From Pogonophryne albipinna (Eukaryota > Chordata > Actinopteri > Perciformes > Artedidraconidae), in assembly GCA_028583405.1 (NCBI GenBank), contig JAPTMU010000037.1:791843-855842 (forward strand): a stretch of 64,000 bases of DNA, in the 5' to 3' direction. The notes under the pieces were generated by a model. It saw only the letters and a program-made list of their open reading frames with translations, ran no database searches and was not told where the DNA came from. The translations under genes were made by a program, and so were the position numbers. Of the stretch, positions 1 to 13,248 are shown in pieces. The stretch's first letter is position 1; every line of letters begins with the position of its first letter.

Positions 1-3000
1 TCTCACATGTTGAACTCAAATACCTGTACTTTCTACTTCTTACATGTTGAACCCAAATACCTGTACTTTCTACTTCTTACATGTTGAACCCAAATACCTG
101 TACTTTCTACTTCTTACATGTTGAACTCAAATACCTGTACTTTCTACTTCTTACATGTTGAACTCAAATACCTGTACTTTCTACTTCTCACATGTTGAAC
201 TCAAATACCTGTACTTTCTACTTCTTACATGTTGAACCCAAATACCTGTACTTTCTACTTCTCACATGTTGAACCCAAATACCTGTACTTTCTACTTCTT
301 ACATGTTGAACCCAAATACCTGTACTTTCTACTTCTCACATGTTGAACTCAAATACCTGTACTTTCTACTTCTTACATGTTGAACCCAAATACCTGTACT
401 TTCTACTTCTTACATGTTGAACTCAAATACCTGTACTTTCTACTTCTTACATGTTGAACTCAAATACCTGTACTTTCTACTTCTCACATGTTGAACTCAA
501 ATACCTGTACTTTCTACTTCTTACATGTTGAACCCAAATACCTGTACTTTCTACTTCTCACATGTTGAACCCAAATACCTGTACTTTCTACTTCTTACAT
601 GTTGAACCCAAATACCTGTACTTTCTACTTCTTACATGTTGAACCCAAATACCTGTACTTTCTACTTCTTACATGTTGAACTCAAATACCTGTACTTTCT
701 ACTTCTTACATGTTGAACTCAAATACCTGTACTTTCTACTTCTCACATGTTGAACTCAAATACCTGTACTTTCTACTTCTTACATGTTGAACCCAAATAC
801 CTGTACTTTCTACTTCTCACATGTTGAACCCAAATACCTGTACTTTCTACTTCTTACATGTTGAACACAAATACCTGTACTTTCTACTTCTCACATGTTG
901 AACACAAATACCTGTACTTTCTACTTCTTACATGTTGAACACAAATACCTGTACTTTCTACTTCTCACATGTTGAACTACAAATACCTGTACTTTATACT
1001 TCTTACATGTTGAACTCAAATACCTGTACTTTCTACTTCTTCACATGTTGAACCCAAATACCTGTACTTTCTACTTCTTACATGTTGAACTCAAATACCT
1101 GTACTTTCTACTTCTTACATGTTGAACTCAAATACCTGTACTTTCTACTTCTTACATGTTGAACTCAAATACCTGTACTTTCTACTTCTTACATGTTGAA
1201 CCCAAATACCTGTACTTTCTACTTCTTAGATGTTGAACTCAAATACCTGTACTTTCTACTTCTTAGATGTTGAACCCAAATACCTGTACTTTCTACTTCT
1301 TAGATGTTGAACTCAAATACCTGTACTTTCTACTTCTTACATGTTGAACACAAATACCTGTACTTTCTACTTCTTACATGTTGAACACAAATACCTGTAC
1401 TTTCTACTTCTCACATGTTGAACTCAAATACCTGTACTTTCTACTTCTTACATGTTGAACCCAAATACCTGTACTTTATACTTCTTACATGTTGAACCCA
1501 AATACCTGTACTTTCTACTTCTTACATGTTGAACACAAATACCTGTACTTTCTACTTCTTACATGTTGAACCCAAATACCTGTACTTTCTACTTCTTACA
1601 TGTTGAACCCAAATACCTGTACTTTCTACTTCTTACATGTTGAACCCAAATACCTGTACTTTCTACTTCTTACATGTTGAACTCAAATACCTGTACTTTC
1701 TACTTCTTACATGTTGAACTCAAATACCTGTACTTTCTACTTCTTACATGTTGAACCCAAATACCTGTACTTTCTACTTCTCACATGTTGAACACAAATA
1801 CCTGCACTTTCTACTTCTTACATGTTGAACTCAAATACCTGTACTTTCTACTTCTTACATGTTGAACCCAAATACCTGTACTTTCTACTTCTCACATGTT
1901 GAACTCAAATACCTGTACTTTCTACTTCTTACATGTTGAACCCAAATACCTGTACTTTATACTTCTTACATGTTGAACCCAAATACCTGTACTTTCTACT
2001 TCTTACATGTTAAACACAAATACCTGTACTTTCTACTTCTTACATGTTGAACCCAAATACCTGTACTTTCTACTTCTTACATGTTGAACACAAATACCTG
2101 TACTTTCTACTTCTTACATGTTGAACCCAAATACCTGTACTTTCTACTTCTTACACTTTGAACCCAAATACCTGTACTTTCTACTTCTTACATGTTGAAC
2201 CCAAATACCTGTACTTTCTACTTCTTACATGTTGAACCCAAATACCTGTACTTTCTACTTCTTACATGTTGAACTCAAATACCTGTACTTTCTACTTCTT
2301 ACACTTTGAACCCAAATACCTGTACTTTCTACTTCTTACATGTTGAACCCAAATACCTGTACTTTCTACTTCTTACATGTTGAACCCAAATACCTGTACT
2401 TTCTACTTCTTACATGTTGAACCCAAATACCTGTACTTTCTACTTCTTACATGTTGAACCCAAATACCTGTACTTTCTACTTCTTACATGTTGAACTCAA
2501 ATACCTGTACTTTCTACTTCTCACATGTTGAACCCAAATACCTGTACTTTCTACTTCTTACATGTTGAACTCAAATACCTGTACTTTCTACTTCTTACAT
2601 GTTGAACCCAAATACCTGTACTTTCTACTTCTCACATGTTGAACACAAATACCTGTACTTTCTACTTCTCACATGTTGAACCCAAATACCTGTACTTTCT
2701 ACTTCTTACATGTTGAACCCAAATATCTGTACTTTCTACTTCTCACATGTTGAACCCAAACACCTGTACTTTCTACTTCTTACATGTTGAACACAAATAC
2801 CTGCACTTTCTACTTCTTACATGTTGAACCCAAATACCTGTACTTTCTACTTCTTACATGTTGAACTCAAATACCTGTACTTTCTACTTCTTACATGTTG
2901 AACCCAAATACCTGTACTTTCTACTTCTTACATGTTGAACACAAATACCTGCACTTTATACTTCTTACATGTTGAACCCAAATACCTGTACTTTCTACTT

Positions 3001-6000
3001 CTTACATGTTGAACACAAATACCTGCACTTTCTACTTCTTACATGTTGAACCCAAATACCTGTACTTTCTACTTCTTACATGTTGAACTCAAATACCTGT
3101 ACTTTCTACTTCTTACATGTTGAACCCAAATACCTGTACTTTCTACTTCTTACATGTTGAACCCAAATACCTGTACTTTCTACTTCTTACATGTTGAACA
3201 CAAATACCTGTACTTTCTACTTCTTACATGTTGAACTCAAATACCTGTACTTTCTACTTCTCACATGTTGAACCCAAACACCTGTACTTTCTACTTCTTA
3301 CATGTTGAACACAAATACCTGTACTTTCTACTTCTTACATGTTGAACCCAAATACCTGTACTTTCTACTTCTTACATGTTGATCTCAAATACCTGTACTT
3401 TCTACTTCTTACATGTTGAACACAAATACCTGCACTTTCTACTTCTTACATGTTGAACACAAATACCTGTACTTTCTACTTCTTACATGTTGAACCCAAA
3501 TACCTGTACTTTCTACTTCTTACATGTTGAACACAAATACCTGTACTTTCTACTTCTTACATGTTGAACACAAATACCTGTACTTTCTACTTCTTACATG
3601 TTGAACACAAATACCTGTACTTTCTACTTCTTACATGTTGAACACAAATACCTGTACTTTCTACTTCTTACATGTTGAACACAAATACCTGTACTTTCTA
3701 CTTCTTACATGTTGAACACAAATACCTGTACTTTCTACTTCTTACATGTTGAACACAAATACCTGTACTTTCTACTTCTTACATGTTGAACCAAATACCT
3801 GTACTTTCTACTTCTTACATGTTGAACACAAATACCTGTACTTTCTACTTCTTACATGTTGAACCCAAATACCTGTACTTTCTACTTCTTACATGTTGAA
3901 CACAAATACCTGTACTTTCTACTTCTTACATGTTGAACCCAAATACCTGCACTTTCTACTTCTTACATGTTGAACTCAAATACCTGTACTCTCTACTTCT
4001 TACACTTTGAACCCAAATACCTGTACTTTCTACTTCTTACATGTTGAACCCAAATACCTGTACTTTCTACTTCTTACATGTTGAATCCAAATACCTGTAC
4101 TTTCTACTTCTTACATGTTGAACCCAAATACCTGTACTTTCTACTTCTTACATGTTGAACCCAAATACCTGTACTTTCTACTTCTTACATGTTGAACTCA
4201 AATACCTGTACTTTCTACTTCTCACATGTTGAACCCAAATACCTGTACTTTCTACTTCTTACATGTTGAACTCAAATACCTGTACTTTCTACTTCTTACA
4301 TGTTGAACCCAAATACCTGTACTTTCTACTTCTCACATGTTGAACACAAATACCTGCACTTTCTACTTCTTACATGTTGAACTCAAATACCTGTACTTTC
4401 TACTTCTCACATGTTGAACACAAATACCTGCACTTTCTACTTCTTACATGTTGAACTCAAATACCTGTACTTTCTACTTCTTACATGTTGAACCCAAATA
4501 CCTGTACTTTCTACTTCTTACATGTTGAACACAAATACCTGTACTTTCTACTTCTTACATGTTGAACTCAAATACCTGTACTTTCTACTTCTCACATGTT
4601 GAACCCAAATACCTGTACTTTCTACTTCTTACATGTTGAACCCAAATACCTGTACTTTCTACTTCTTACATGTTGAACCCAAATACCTGTACTTTCTACT
4701 TCTCACATGTTGAACTCAAATACCTGTACTTTCTACTTCTTACATGTTGAACCAAATACCTGTACTTTCTACTTCTTACATGTTGAACCCAAATACCTGT
4801 ACTTTCTACTTCTTACATGTTGAACACAAATACCTGTACTTTCTACTTCTTACATGTTGAACCCAAATACCTGTACTTTCTACTTCTTACATGTTGAACC
4901 CAAATACCTGTACTTTCTACTTCTCACATGTTGAACCCAAATACCTGTACTTTCTACTTCTTACATGTTGAACCCAAATACCTGTACTTTCTACTTCTCA
5001 CATGTTGAACCCAAACACCTGTACTTTCTACTTCTTACATGTTGAACACAAATACCTGTACTTTCTACTTCTTACATGTTGAACCCAAATACCTGTACTT
5101 TCTACTTCTCACATGTTGAACCCAAATACCTGTACTTTCTACTTCTTACATGTTGAACCCAAATACCTGTACTTTCTACTTCTCACATGTTGAACCCAAA
5201 CACCTGTACTTTCTACTTCTTACATGTTGAACACAAATACCTGCACTTTCTACTTCTCACATGTTGAACCCAAATACCTGTACTTTCTACTTCTTACATG
5301 TTGAACTCAAATACCTGTACTTTCTACTTCTTACATGTTGAACCCAAATACCTGTACTTTCTACTTCTTACATGTTGAACACAAATACCTGCACTTTCTA
5401 CTTCTTACATGTTGAACCCAAATACCTGTACTTTCTACTTCTTACATGTTGAACTCAAATACCTGTACTTTCTACTTCTTACATGTTGAACCCAAATACC
5501 TGTACTTTCTACTTCTTACATGTTGAACCCAAATACCTGTACTTTCTACTTCTCACATGTTGAACTCAAATACCTGTACTTTCTACTTCTTACATGTTGA
5601 ACCCAAATACCTGTACTTTATACTTCTTACATGTTGAACCCAAATACCTGTACTTTCTACTTCTTACATGTTGAACCCAAATACCTGTACTTTCTACTTC
5701 TTACATGTTGAACCCAAATACCTGTACTTTCTACTTCTCACATGTTGAACCCAAACACCTGTACTTTCTACTTCTTACATGTTGAACCCAAATACCTGTA
5801 CTTTCTACTTCTCACATGTTGAACTCAAATACCTGTACTTTCTACTTCTTACATGTTGAACCCAAATACCTGTACTTTCTACTTCTTACATGTTGAACTC
5901 AAATACCTGTACTTTCTACTTCTTACATGTTGAACACAAATACCTGCACTTTCTACTTCTTACATGTTGAACACAAATACCTGTACTTTCTACTTCTTAC

Positions 6001-8290
6001 ATGTTGAACTCAAATACCTGTACTTTCTACTTCTTACATGTTGAACACAAATACCTGCACTTTCTACTTCTTAAATGTTGAACACAAATACCTGTACTTT
6101 CTACTTCTTACATGTTGAACCCAAATACCTGTACTTTCTACTTCTTACATGTTGAACACAAATACCTGTACTTTCTACTTCTACATGTTGAACTCAAATA
6201 CATGTACTTTCTACTTCTTACATGTTGAACACAAATACCTGCACTTTCTACTTCTTACATGTTGAACTCAATACCTGTACTTTCTACTTCTTACATGTTG
6301 AACACAAATACCTGTACTTTCTACTTCTTACATGTTGAACTCAAATACATGTACTTTCTACTTCTTACATGTTGAACACAAATACCTGCACTTTCTACTT
6401 CTTACATGTTGAACCCAAATACCTGTACTTTCTACTTCTTACATGTTGAACCCAAATACCTGTACTTTCTACTTCTCACATGTTGAACCCAAACACCTGT
6501 ACTTTCTACTTCTTACATGTTGAACACAAATACCTGCACTTTCTACTTCTTACATGTTGAACACAAATACCTGTACTTTCTACTTCTTACATGTTGAACC
6601 CAAATACCTGTACTTTCTACTTCTTACATGTTGAACACAAATACCTGTACTTTCTACTTCTTACATGTTGAACACAAATACCTGTACTTTCTACTTCTTA
6701 CATGTTGAACCCAAATACCTGTACTTTCTACTTCTTACATGTTGAACACAAATACCTGTACTTTCTACTTCTTACATGTTGAACCCAAATACCTGTACTT
6801 TCTACTTCTTACATGTTGAACACAAATACCTGTACTTTCTACTTCTTACATGTTGAACTCAAATACATGTACTTTCTACTTCTTACATGTTGAACACAAA
6901 TACCTGCACTTTCTACTTCTTACATGTTGAACTCAAATACCTGTACTTTCTACTTCTTACATGTTGAACACAAATACCTGTACTTTCTACTTCTTACATG
7001 TTGAACTCAAATACATGTACTTTCTACTTCTTACATGTTGAACACAAATACCTGCACTTTCTACTTCTTACATGTTGAACCCAAATACCTGTACTTTCTA
7101 CTTCTTACATGTTGAACCCAAATACCTGTACTTTCTACTTCTCACATGTTGAACCCAAACACCTGTACTTTCTACTTCTTACATGTTGAACACAAATACC
7201 TGCACTTTCTACTTCTTACATGTTGAACACAAATACCTGTACTTTCTACTTCTTACATGTTGAACCCAAATACCTGTACTTTCTACTTCTTACATGTTGA
7301 ACACAAATACCTGTACTTTCTACTTCTTACATGTTGAACTCAAATACATGTACTTTCTACTTCTTACATGTTGAACACAAATACCTGTACTTTCTACTTC
7401 TTACATGTTGAACACAAATACCTGTACTTTCTACTTCTTACATGTTGAACTCAAATACATGTACTTTCTACTTCTTACATGTTGAACACAAATACCTGCA
7501 CTTTCTACTTCTTACATGTTGAACTCAAATACCTGTACTTTCTACTTCTTACATGTTGAACACAAATACCTGTATTTTCTACTTCTTACATGTTGAACTC
7601 AAATACATGTACTTTCTACTTCTTACATGTTGAACACAAATACCTGCACTTTCTACTTCTTACATGTTGAACCCAAATACCTGTACTTTCTACTTCTTAC
7701 ATGTTGAACCCAAATACCTGTACTTTCTACTTCTCACATGTTGAACCCAACACCTGTACTTTCTACTTCTTACATGTTGAACCCAAATACCTGTACTTTC
7801 TACTTCTCACATGTTGAACTCAAATACCTGTACTTTCTACTTCTTACATGTTGAACCCAAATACCTGTACTTTCTACTTCTTACATGTTGAACTCAAATA
7901 CCTGTACTTTCTACTTCTTACATGTTGAACACAAATACCTGCACTTTCTACTTCTTACATGTTGAACACAAATACCTGTACTTTCTACTTCTTACATGTT
8001 GAACTCAAATACCTGTACTTTCTACTTCTTACATGTTGAACACAAATACCTGCACTTTCTACTTCTTACATGTTGAACTCAAATACATGTACTTTCTACT
8101 TCTTACATGTTGAACACAAATACCTGCACTTTCTACTTCTTACATGTTGAACCCAAATACCTGTACTTTCTACTTCTTACATGTTGAACTCAAATACCTG
8201 TACTTTCTACTTCTTACATGTTGAACTCAAATACCTGTACTTTCTACTTCTTACATGTTGAACCCAAATACCTGTACTTTCTACTTCTCT
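1..8290. repeat. Minisatellite array, 37-bp unit, about 224 copies
   Basis: The stretch is an uninterrupted head-to-tail array of a 37-bp unit with core ACATGTTGAAC followed by CAAATACCTGTACTTT and CTACTTCT. Units differ at a few positions: the dinucleotide after TTGAA (cc, ct or ca), TTAC versus TCAC at the unit start, CTGTAC versus CTGCAC or ATGTAC, and rare single-base deletions. These variants are arranged in blocks that recur, so higher-order structure exists. The array starts at the window edge, so its true length is unknown. It ends at 8290, where the unit decays into unique sequence. There is no gene in it. Confidence 0.98.
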
Positions 8291-9465
8291 CATTTCCCAA
8301 ACAGCTGGTTCCTTTAGTCTGAATGTGTGTTTGATGCGTGATCATTATTCTTTAGAGTCATTGCGTGCCTATTGATTTGAACACGATCCGTGTATCCATC
8401 ATTTCCTGGTCTTCTCTAAAGAAGAGGGACCAATGGAAACGTTGTCATGTTGCCGTTGTTCAGCATGGAAACATTCATTAGCTAACAATGACATTATTGT
8501 TCTATTAATATAAAGGGAGGTCAGGTACTCTTTAAAACAGCTGCTAGTTATGGGTACTTTTTACTGAAGTACACTTCAAAGCCTCTTTACTTTGACTTGA
8601 GTAAAGAAGTTTAGTCAGTACTTCTACTTTCACCAGAGTATTTTTAAACACGAGTATCTGTACTTCTACTTGAGTAAAGGATGTGTTGGTGAACGGCAGG
8701 TCGGCTCTGAGTTACAGCCTCTCGATGAGTGAGAGAATCTGAGTGACATCAGATTTCTCGTTGTTTTCTGGAGGACATCGAGCAGACGGATTCCCCTAAT
8801 CACGGTCTGCAGCGGACGCCAGATCTGCAGATTACACCGCGCAGCCAGAATGTATTTATCGTGTTGGACGGCGTCCCGGAGCCGGGATATTCTCCATATA
8901 TCCGGCTAATTGATGCTTCAAACAGATAACCAGCAGTTTAGTCGGCTGATTACAAACAGCAGGGCAAAGGTGGGGCGGTTATAGCGTTATAGGTGTTAGT
9001 GTTCTTAGAGTAAGGATATGGCTTCACTGCGTTCAAGGGCAAAGACCAGGAATTAACACAAGATATATAACAAGAAAAGCAAGTACAAAAAGAGGTTCAA
9101 AGCCCAACATCAGGGGAAATCAAGGAAACAACCGGTAAAAAACACGACGTAAACATTTCGTAAAATCTGAATTTAAAAGAACAGGAAAAATATCAGTTAA
9201 AAATAGAAAAATTATGGTAGAAATCAGGTTGAAATGAAACAATAAAAACCTGTCAAAGTGGTTAAAAAATGGTTTTAAAACAAATGTTAAAGAAGGTAAA
9301 TAATCAGGTAAAAATAAGTTGATATTGTTAATACTTGAATGCTAGTCCTGTTTATGGAGTGTGTATTAAATCGTGCAGTTGAATTTAAAAGTGTTTGGAT
9401 GTTTGTTAAAGCAGCCAACACGACTTCAACAAACCAATACTTTGTTCTGTGGCGGCACATAGAAA
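8291..9465. other. Non-coding flank with a dispersed teleost repeat
   Basis: No supported gene. About 8540-8690 holds a sequence rich in TACTTGAGTAAAG and CTGTACTTCTACTT motifs that I recognise as a common dispersed teleost repeat. Its GTATCTGTACTTCTACTT segment resembles the minisatellite unit next door. The rest, 8691-9465, is partly GC-richer then A-rich, without clear features. Confidence 0.6.
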
Positions 9466-9640
9466 GAGGTGAGAAGTGTGGAGCGTTGGTGTTCGGGTCA
9501 GGGGGCACAGGTTCAAACCCCACTGCAGTCAGCATGTCGTTGTGTCCCTGAGACCCCAAAGTGCTCCTGTGGGGATTGCCCACAGTGCTGAGTATGTGAG
9601 TCGCTTTGGATAAAAGCAAGTAACATGTCGTGTAATGTAA
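9466..9640 (+). repeat. tRNA-derived SINE, copy 1
   Basis: A Pol III B-box-like GGTTCAAACC lies at 9510-9519. It is followed by a conserved body and a tail containing GTCGCTTTGGATAAAAG, the 3' motif of many teleost SINEs and LINEs. A second copy of the same family is at about 35598-35785, which defines the element. Copy 1 lacks part of the body (a CTCTTCA stretch present in copy 2) and its A box is poor. It is probably inactive. Confidence 0.75.
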
Positions 9641-9923
9641 TAAGTCCGTAACATTATTAAAAGTGTAGTTAATATAGTCCACGATACACAAAAGCCTTCC
9701 TCCATTTCACACATCTCCATTATATGTGGGATGTAATTATAAACAGCCTTCAGCCAATATTAACACTTTCACATCTATTTAATATCTCATGATGAAACAC
9801 ACAAAGAAAATCACTTCCCTATTTGTAGATAATGTCATAATATCAGACAACAATTCTTTACCACCTCTAAATAATGACTTGTTACCACATAGTTATGATT
9901 TGTTGATGCACTTTTCTTGAGTT
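9641..9923. other. AT-rich unique sequence, nothing recognised
   Basis: AT-rich sequence up to the assembly gap. I see no gene, repeat or regulatory motif, and no match to the other flank of the gap. Confidence 0.6.
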
Positions 9924-10923
9924 NNNNNNNNNNNNNNNNNNNNNNNNNNNNNNNNNNNNNNNNNNNNNNNNNNNNNNNNNNNNNNNNNNNNNNNNNNNNN
10001 NNNNNNNNNNNNNNNNNNNNNNNNNNNNNNNNNNNNNNNNNNNNNNNNNNNNNNNNNNNNNNNNNNNNNNNNNNNNNNNNNNNNNNNNNNNNNNNNNNNN
10101 NNNNNNNNNNNNNNNNNNNNNNNNNNNNNNNNNNNNNNNNNNNNNNNNNNNNNNNNNNNNNNNNNNNNNNNNNNNNNNNNNNNNNNNNNNNNNNNNNNNN
10201 NNNNNNNNNNNNNNNNNNNNNNNNNNNNNNNNNNNNNNNNNNNNNNNNNNNNNNNNNNNNNNNNNNNNNNNNNNNNNNNNNNNNNNNNNNNNNNNNNNNN
10301 NNNNNNNNNNNNNNNNNNNNNNNNNNNNNNNNNNNNNNNNNNNNNNNNNNNNNNNNNNNNNNNNNNNNNNNNNNNNNNNNNNNNNNNNNNNNNNNNNNNN
10401 NNNNNNNNNNNNNNNNNNNNNNNNNNNNNNNNNNNNNNNNNNNNNNNNNNNNNNNNNNNNNNNNNNNNNNNNNNNNNNNNNNNNNNNNNNNNNNNNNNNN
10501 NNNNNNNNNNNNNNNNNNNNNNNNNNNNNNNNNNNNNNNNNNNNNNNNNNNNNNNNNNNNNNNNNNNNNNNNNNNNNNNNNNNNNNNNNNNNNNNNNNNN
10601 NNNNNNNNNNNNNNNNNNNNNNNNNNNNNNNNNNNNNNNNNNNNNNNNNNNNNNNNNNNNNNNNNNNNNNNNNNNNNNNNNNNNNNNNNNNNNNNNNNNN
10701 NNNNNNNNNNNNNNNNNNNNNNNNNNNNNNNNNNNNNNNNNNNNNNNNNNNNNNNNNNNNNNNNNNNNNNNNNNNNNNNNNNNNNNNNNNNNNNNNNNNN
10801 NNNNNNNNNNNNNNNNNNNNNNNNNNNNNNNNNNNNNNNNNNNNNNNNNNNNNNNNNNNNNNNNNNNNNNNNNNNNNNNNNNNNNNNNNNNNNNNNNNNN
10901 NNNNNNNNNNNNNNNNNNNNNNN
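9924..10923. other. Assembly gap (1000 N)
   Basis: Exactly 1000 N, the usual size for a gap of unknown length. The right flank starts inside a unit that is repeated at 13512, so the gap probably hides further copies of the H1 unit. Open frames drawn through the Ns are meaningless. Confidence 0.99.
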
Positions 10924-11504
10924 ATTCCGATCACAGTATAACACAAACAGGTTTTATGGGTATTATTCATTTGATTTCATGATCCCCTGTGTTTGCGTCA
11001 AGTGTAAATTACTTTCCATTTTTCTCCGAATTCGAAAAAAAACAAGTTTGACAGTTAAAGGGAGTTCATATACTACCATGTACCGTGTCTGTATGAGAGC
11101 CTTTCTGTCATTACAGGGTTAGATAATCTGTCTAACACATTTCAGATTGTTATTATAAATCATACTACTATATAAATATAGTTGTATTGTGATGTACATG
11201 AGAAAAGCTGTGCTAAATGAAGGTCTCTCACTGTTGAGTAACAAAGACTGTATTTAGAACACAGCCAGGGCCTGTCCTGATGGGAGTGTGTTTGCAGACA
11301 GCAGAATTACCTCTGTTTAACAAAGAATTGTTTACAACTACTGCCTTTTTTCACCTTGAGTCTTTAAAACAACATCTCGCCTAACTATATTACTAGTTTT
11401 ATTGAGAATATGAAGCATTTTAAGTTGTTCAGGAGATCATTTATAGGAAAAAGTCGCAGATTAGTCCTTCTCACGGCAGCAGTTTTAGGAGGTTTAAAGG
11501 CTTC

Positions 11505-11530
11505 CCAATAAAAACACAACAATATTTAAA
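11505..11530 (+). promoter_or_regulatory. Candidate H1 promoter elements
   Basis: A CCAAT pentamer at 11505-11509, an AAACACA heptamer (the H1-specific promoter motif) at 11512-11518, and a TATTTAAAG stretch just after lie about 260-280 bp before the H1 start codon. The same cluster is kept in the three related H1 copies but is altered upstream of the divergent H1 at 48081-48623. The transcription start is not known, and the long leader this implies is unusual for histone genes. Confidence 0.4.
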
Positions 11531-11786
11531 GCTTTATTTCGCTTCTATATGAAGATAAAGTAATCTGCTATCAATTCGATTAACCATTGAATTTCAACTC
11601 GTTCTCTAAATGTGTATTTTTTACAGTTTTAGCTGAAGAGAAAGCACAAAGTGGCACAGTTTTTCTGCAGCTCCTGTGTGAGCCACTGAGTTGAGTCTCT
11701 ACGGTTCTCATGGTGTGTTTAAGTTCCTCTCTTCGCTGGGATTTCTCTCTCCGTCTCATCAGACCGAGAATCCTCCTGACAGCATC

Positions 11787-12431
11787 ATGGCAACAGAAGA
11801 AGCTCCCACTGAAGCCGCCGTCGTCGTCGCCGCCCCGGCAAAGGCATTGACAAAGGCACCAGCAAAGGCACCGGCCAAGGCACCGGCCAAGGCACCAGCC
11901 AAGTCCCCGAAGAAGAAGGCAGCCAAGCCGGCCAAGAAGGTTGGTCCCGGGGCCGCTGAGCTCATCTTGAAAGAGGTCACCGCGTCCAAGGACCGTAAAG
12001 GGATCTCTTACCAGGCTGTGAAGAAGGCGCTGGCCGCTCAGGGCTACGAACACACCGCTCACATTAAACGCGCCGTGAAGAGGTTACTCGAGAATGGAGC
12101 CCTGGTGCAGGTCAAGGGATCCGGAGCCAGCGGCTCATTCAAGGCAGCTAAGGCCGCCGAGAAGCCAAAGAAGGTAGCGAAGAAGCCCGCAGCCAAAGCC
12201 AAGAAGCCGGCAGCAGTGAAGAAACCCGCCGCTCAGAAGCCAGCAGCCAAGAAGGCAGTAACTCCCAAGAAGGTAGCGAAGAAGCCGGCTACTGCTGCCA
12301 AGAAAACCTCCGTGAAGAAGATCACTAAGAGCCCGAAGAAGAAGGTGGCGGCCAAGAAGGCAGCACCCAAGAAGGCAGCGACCCAAGAAGGCAGCGACCC
12401 CCAAGAAGCAGCGACCCCCAAGAAGACGTAA
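11787..12431 (+). CDS. Histone H1, copy 1, C-terminal tail frameshifted
   Basis: Linker histone, binding nucleosome entry/exit DNA and compacting chromatin in the nucleus. I chose the ATG that opens MATEEAPTE because it is shared by three sibling copies. The protein has an Ala/Lys/Pro-rich N-tail with repeated KAPA blocks, a winged-helix globular domain at about residues 53-119 (starting GPGAAELIL, ending SGSFK), and a Lys/Ala/Pro tail with TPKK and SPKK motifs. The frame stops at 214 residues. Compared with intact siblings there are small deletions in C-rich or G-rich runs near 12385-12430, and the last one creates the stop. Sequence matching the normal tail runs on to a stop at 12515-12517. 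It could be a truncated H1 or a consensus error. The 3' stem-loop is intact. Confidence 0.85.
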   Translation: MATEEAPTEAAVVVAAPAKALTKAPAKAPAKAPAKAPAKSPKKKAAKPAKKVGPGAAELILKEVTASKDRKGISYQAVKKALAAQGYEHTAHIKRAVKRLLENGALVQVKGSGASGSFKAAKAAEKPKKVAKKPAAKAKKPAAVKKPAAQKPAAKKAVTPKKVAKKPATAAKKTSVKKITKSPKKKVAAKKAAPKKAATQEGSDPQEAATPKKT

Positions 12432-12543
12432 GCCCCAAGAAAGCTGTGAAGAAGGTGGTTAAACCAGCTGCCACAGCAGCGAAGAAGGCACCAGCCAGGA
12501 AAGCATCGAGGAAGTAAACAGACCCTCTACTTCATCTCCAAAA

Positions 12544-12559
12544 GGCTCTTTTAAGAGCC
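12544..12559 (+). terminator. Histone mRNA 3' stem-loop (H1 copy 1)
   Basis: GGCTCTTTTAAGAGCC followed by ACCCA: a 6-bp stem and a 4-base loop, the site bound by SLBP for processing of non-polyadenylated histone mRNA. It lies 27 bp after the ancestral stop at 12517. Confidence 0.95.
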
Positions 12560-13240
12560 ACCCACATACACCAAAAGAGCACTCTCCTTTATAATATTAT
12601 AATTTAGCATAAATACAAGTTTGTTAAAGTCTGCTGCATATTTATTTGCAAAACCAGAAGACATTGTGGTTATTTATCATTATTGTATAAGTTATTTAAT
12701 TTTACAACACATGTTATTATGTTGCTATATTAGTACACATTGTCTTCACGAAGGCTCCTCTGACGTCACTCACAACATACATATTTCCCATGTACTTGAT
12801 AGTGTATAAACCCTATGTCAATATTTTGTAGGCCTATATAACTTCATATAAATGTACATGGAAACTTATTTAATGCTACATATAATTGTGACTATATTAT
12901 TACACATTAATTCACTTTTACTTGAGGAGATTGGATTAGCTCCTGATTTTGATAATAAATGAATTATTTTACTTTATTTTGTATGTTTAATAATTAGATT
13001 ATATTGGATATACTTTAATGGTCACATTGTTCATTTGTTTTGTCACTTCAGCATGCCAAACTATCTTAGAGTGTGCTTCACTTTGATCCTTTAAAGTATA
13101 CTTTGTTTTAAAATATTTCTCTAAGAATACACTATATTGTTTGAGTATATGTGTATAGTCAGATCTATTTTATAGTATATGTTATTCGATGATTTCATTA
13201 TGTGAGGTCTATTGTACTTGACACAGTGAATGGACTAACG
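12560..13240. other. AT-rich spacer between H1 and orphan promoter
   Basis: No gene is supported. The sequence is mirrored at about 15190-15870, so short open frames found in both places reflect duplication rather than coding constraint. Confidence 0.7.
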
Positions 13241-13248
13241 CTTCTCTG

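Noticed and set aside
1..8290. CRISPR-like array of direct repeats
   Set aside because: Units follow one another with no unique spacers, and the genome is eukaryotic; this is a minisatellite.
9835..11122. Long open frames across the gap
   Set aside because: They consist of N and have no sequence support.
11691..11786. N-terminal extension of H1 in frame upstream of MATEEAPTE
   Set aside because: The frame is open but starts at a TTG, and its conservation among copies is explained by recent duplication of the leader.
11580..12062. Frames antisense to H1, H2A, H3 and H2B
   Set aside because: GC-rich coding sequence produces long antisense frames; all lie opposite well-supported histone genes.
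12621..12809. 62-codon frame, mirrored at 15623-15811
   Set aside because: AT-rich spacer sequence duplicated in P1; no evidence of coding.
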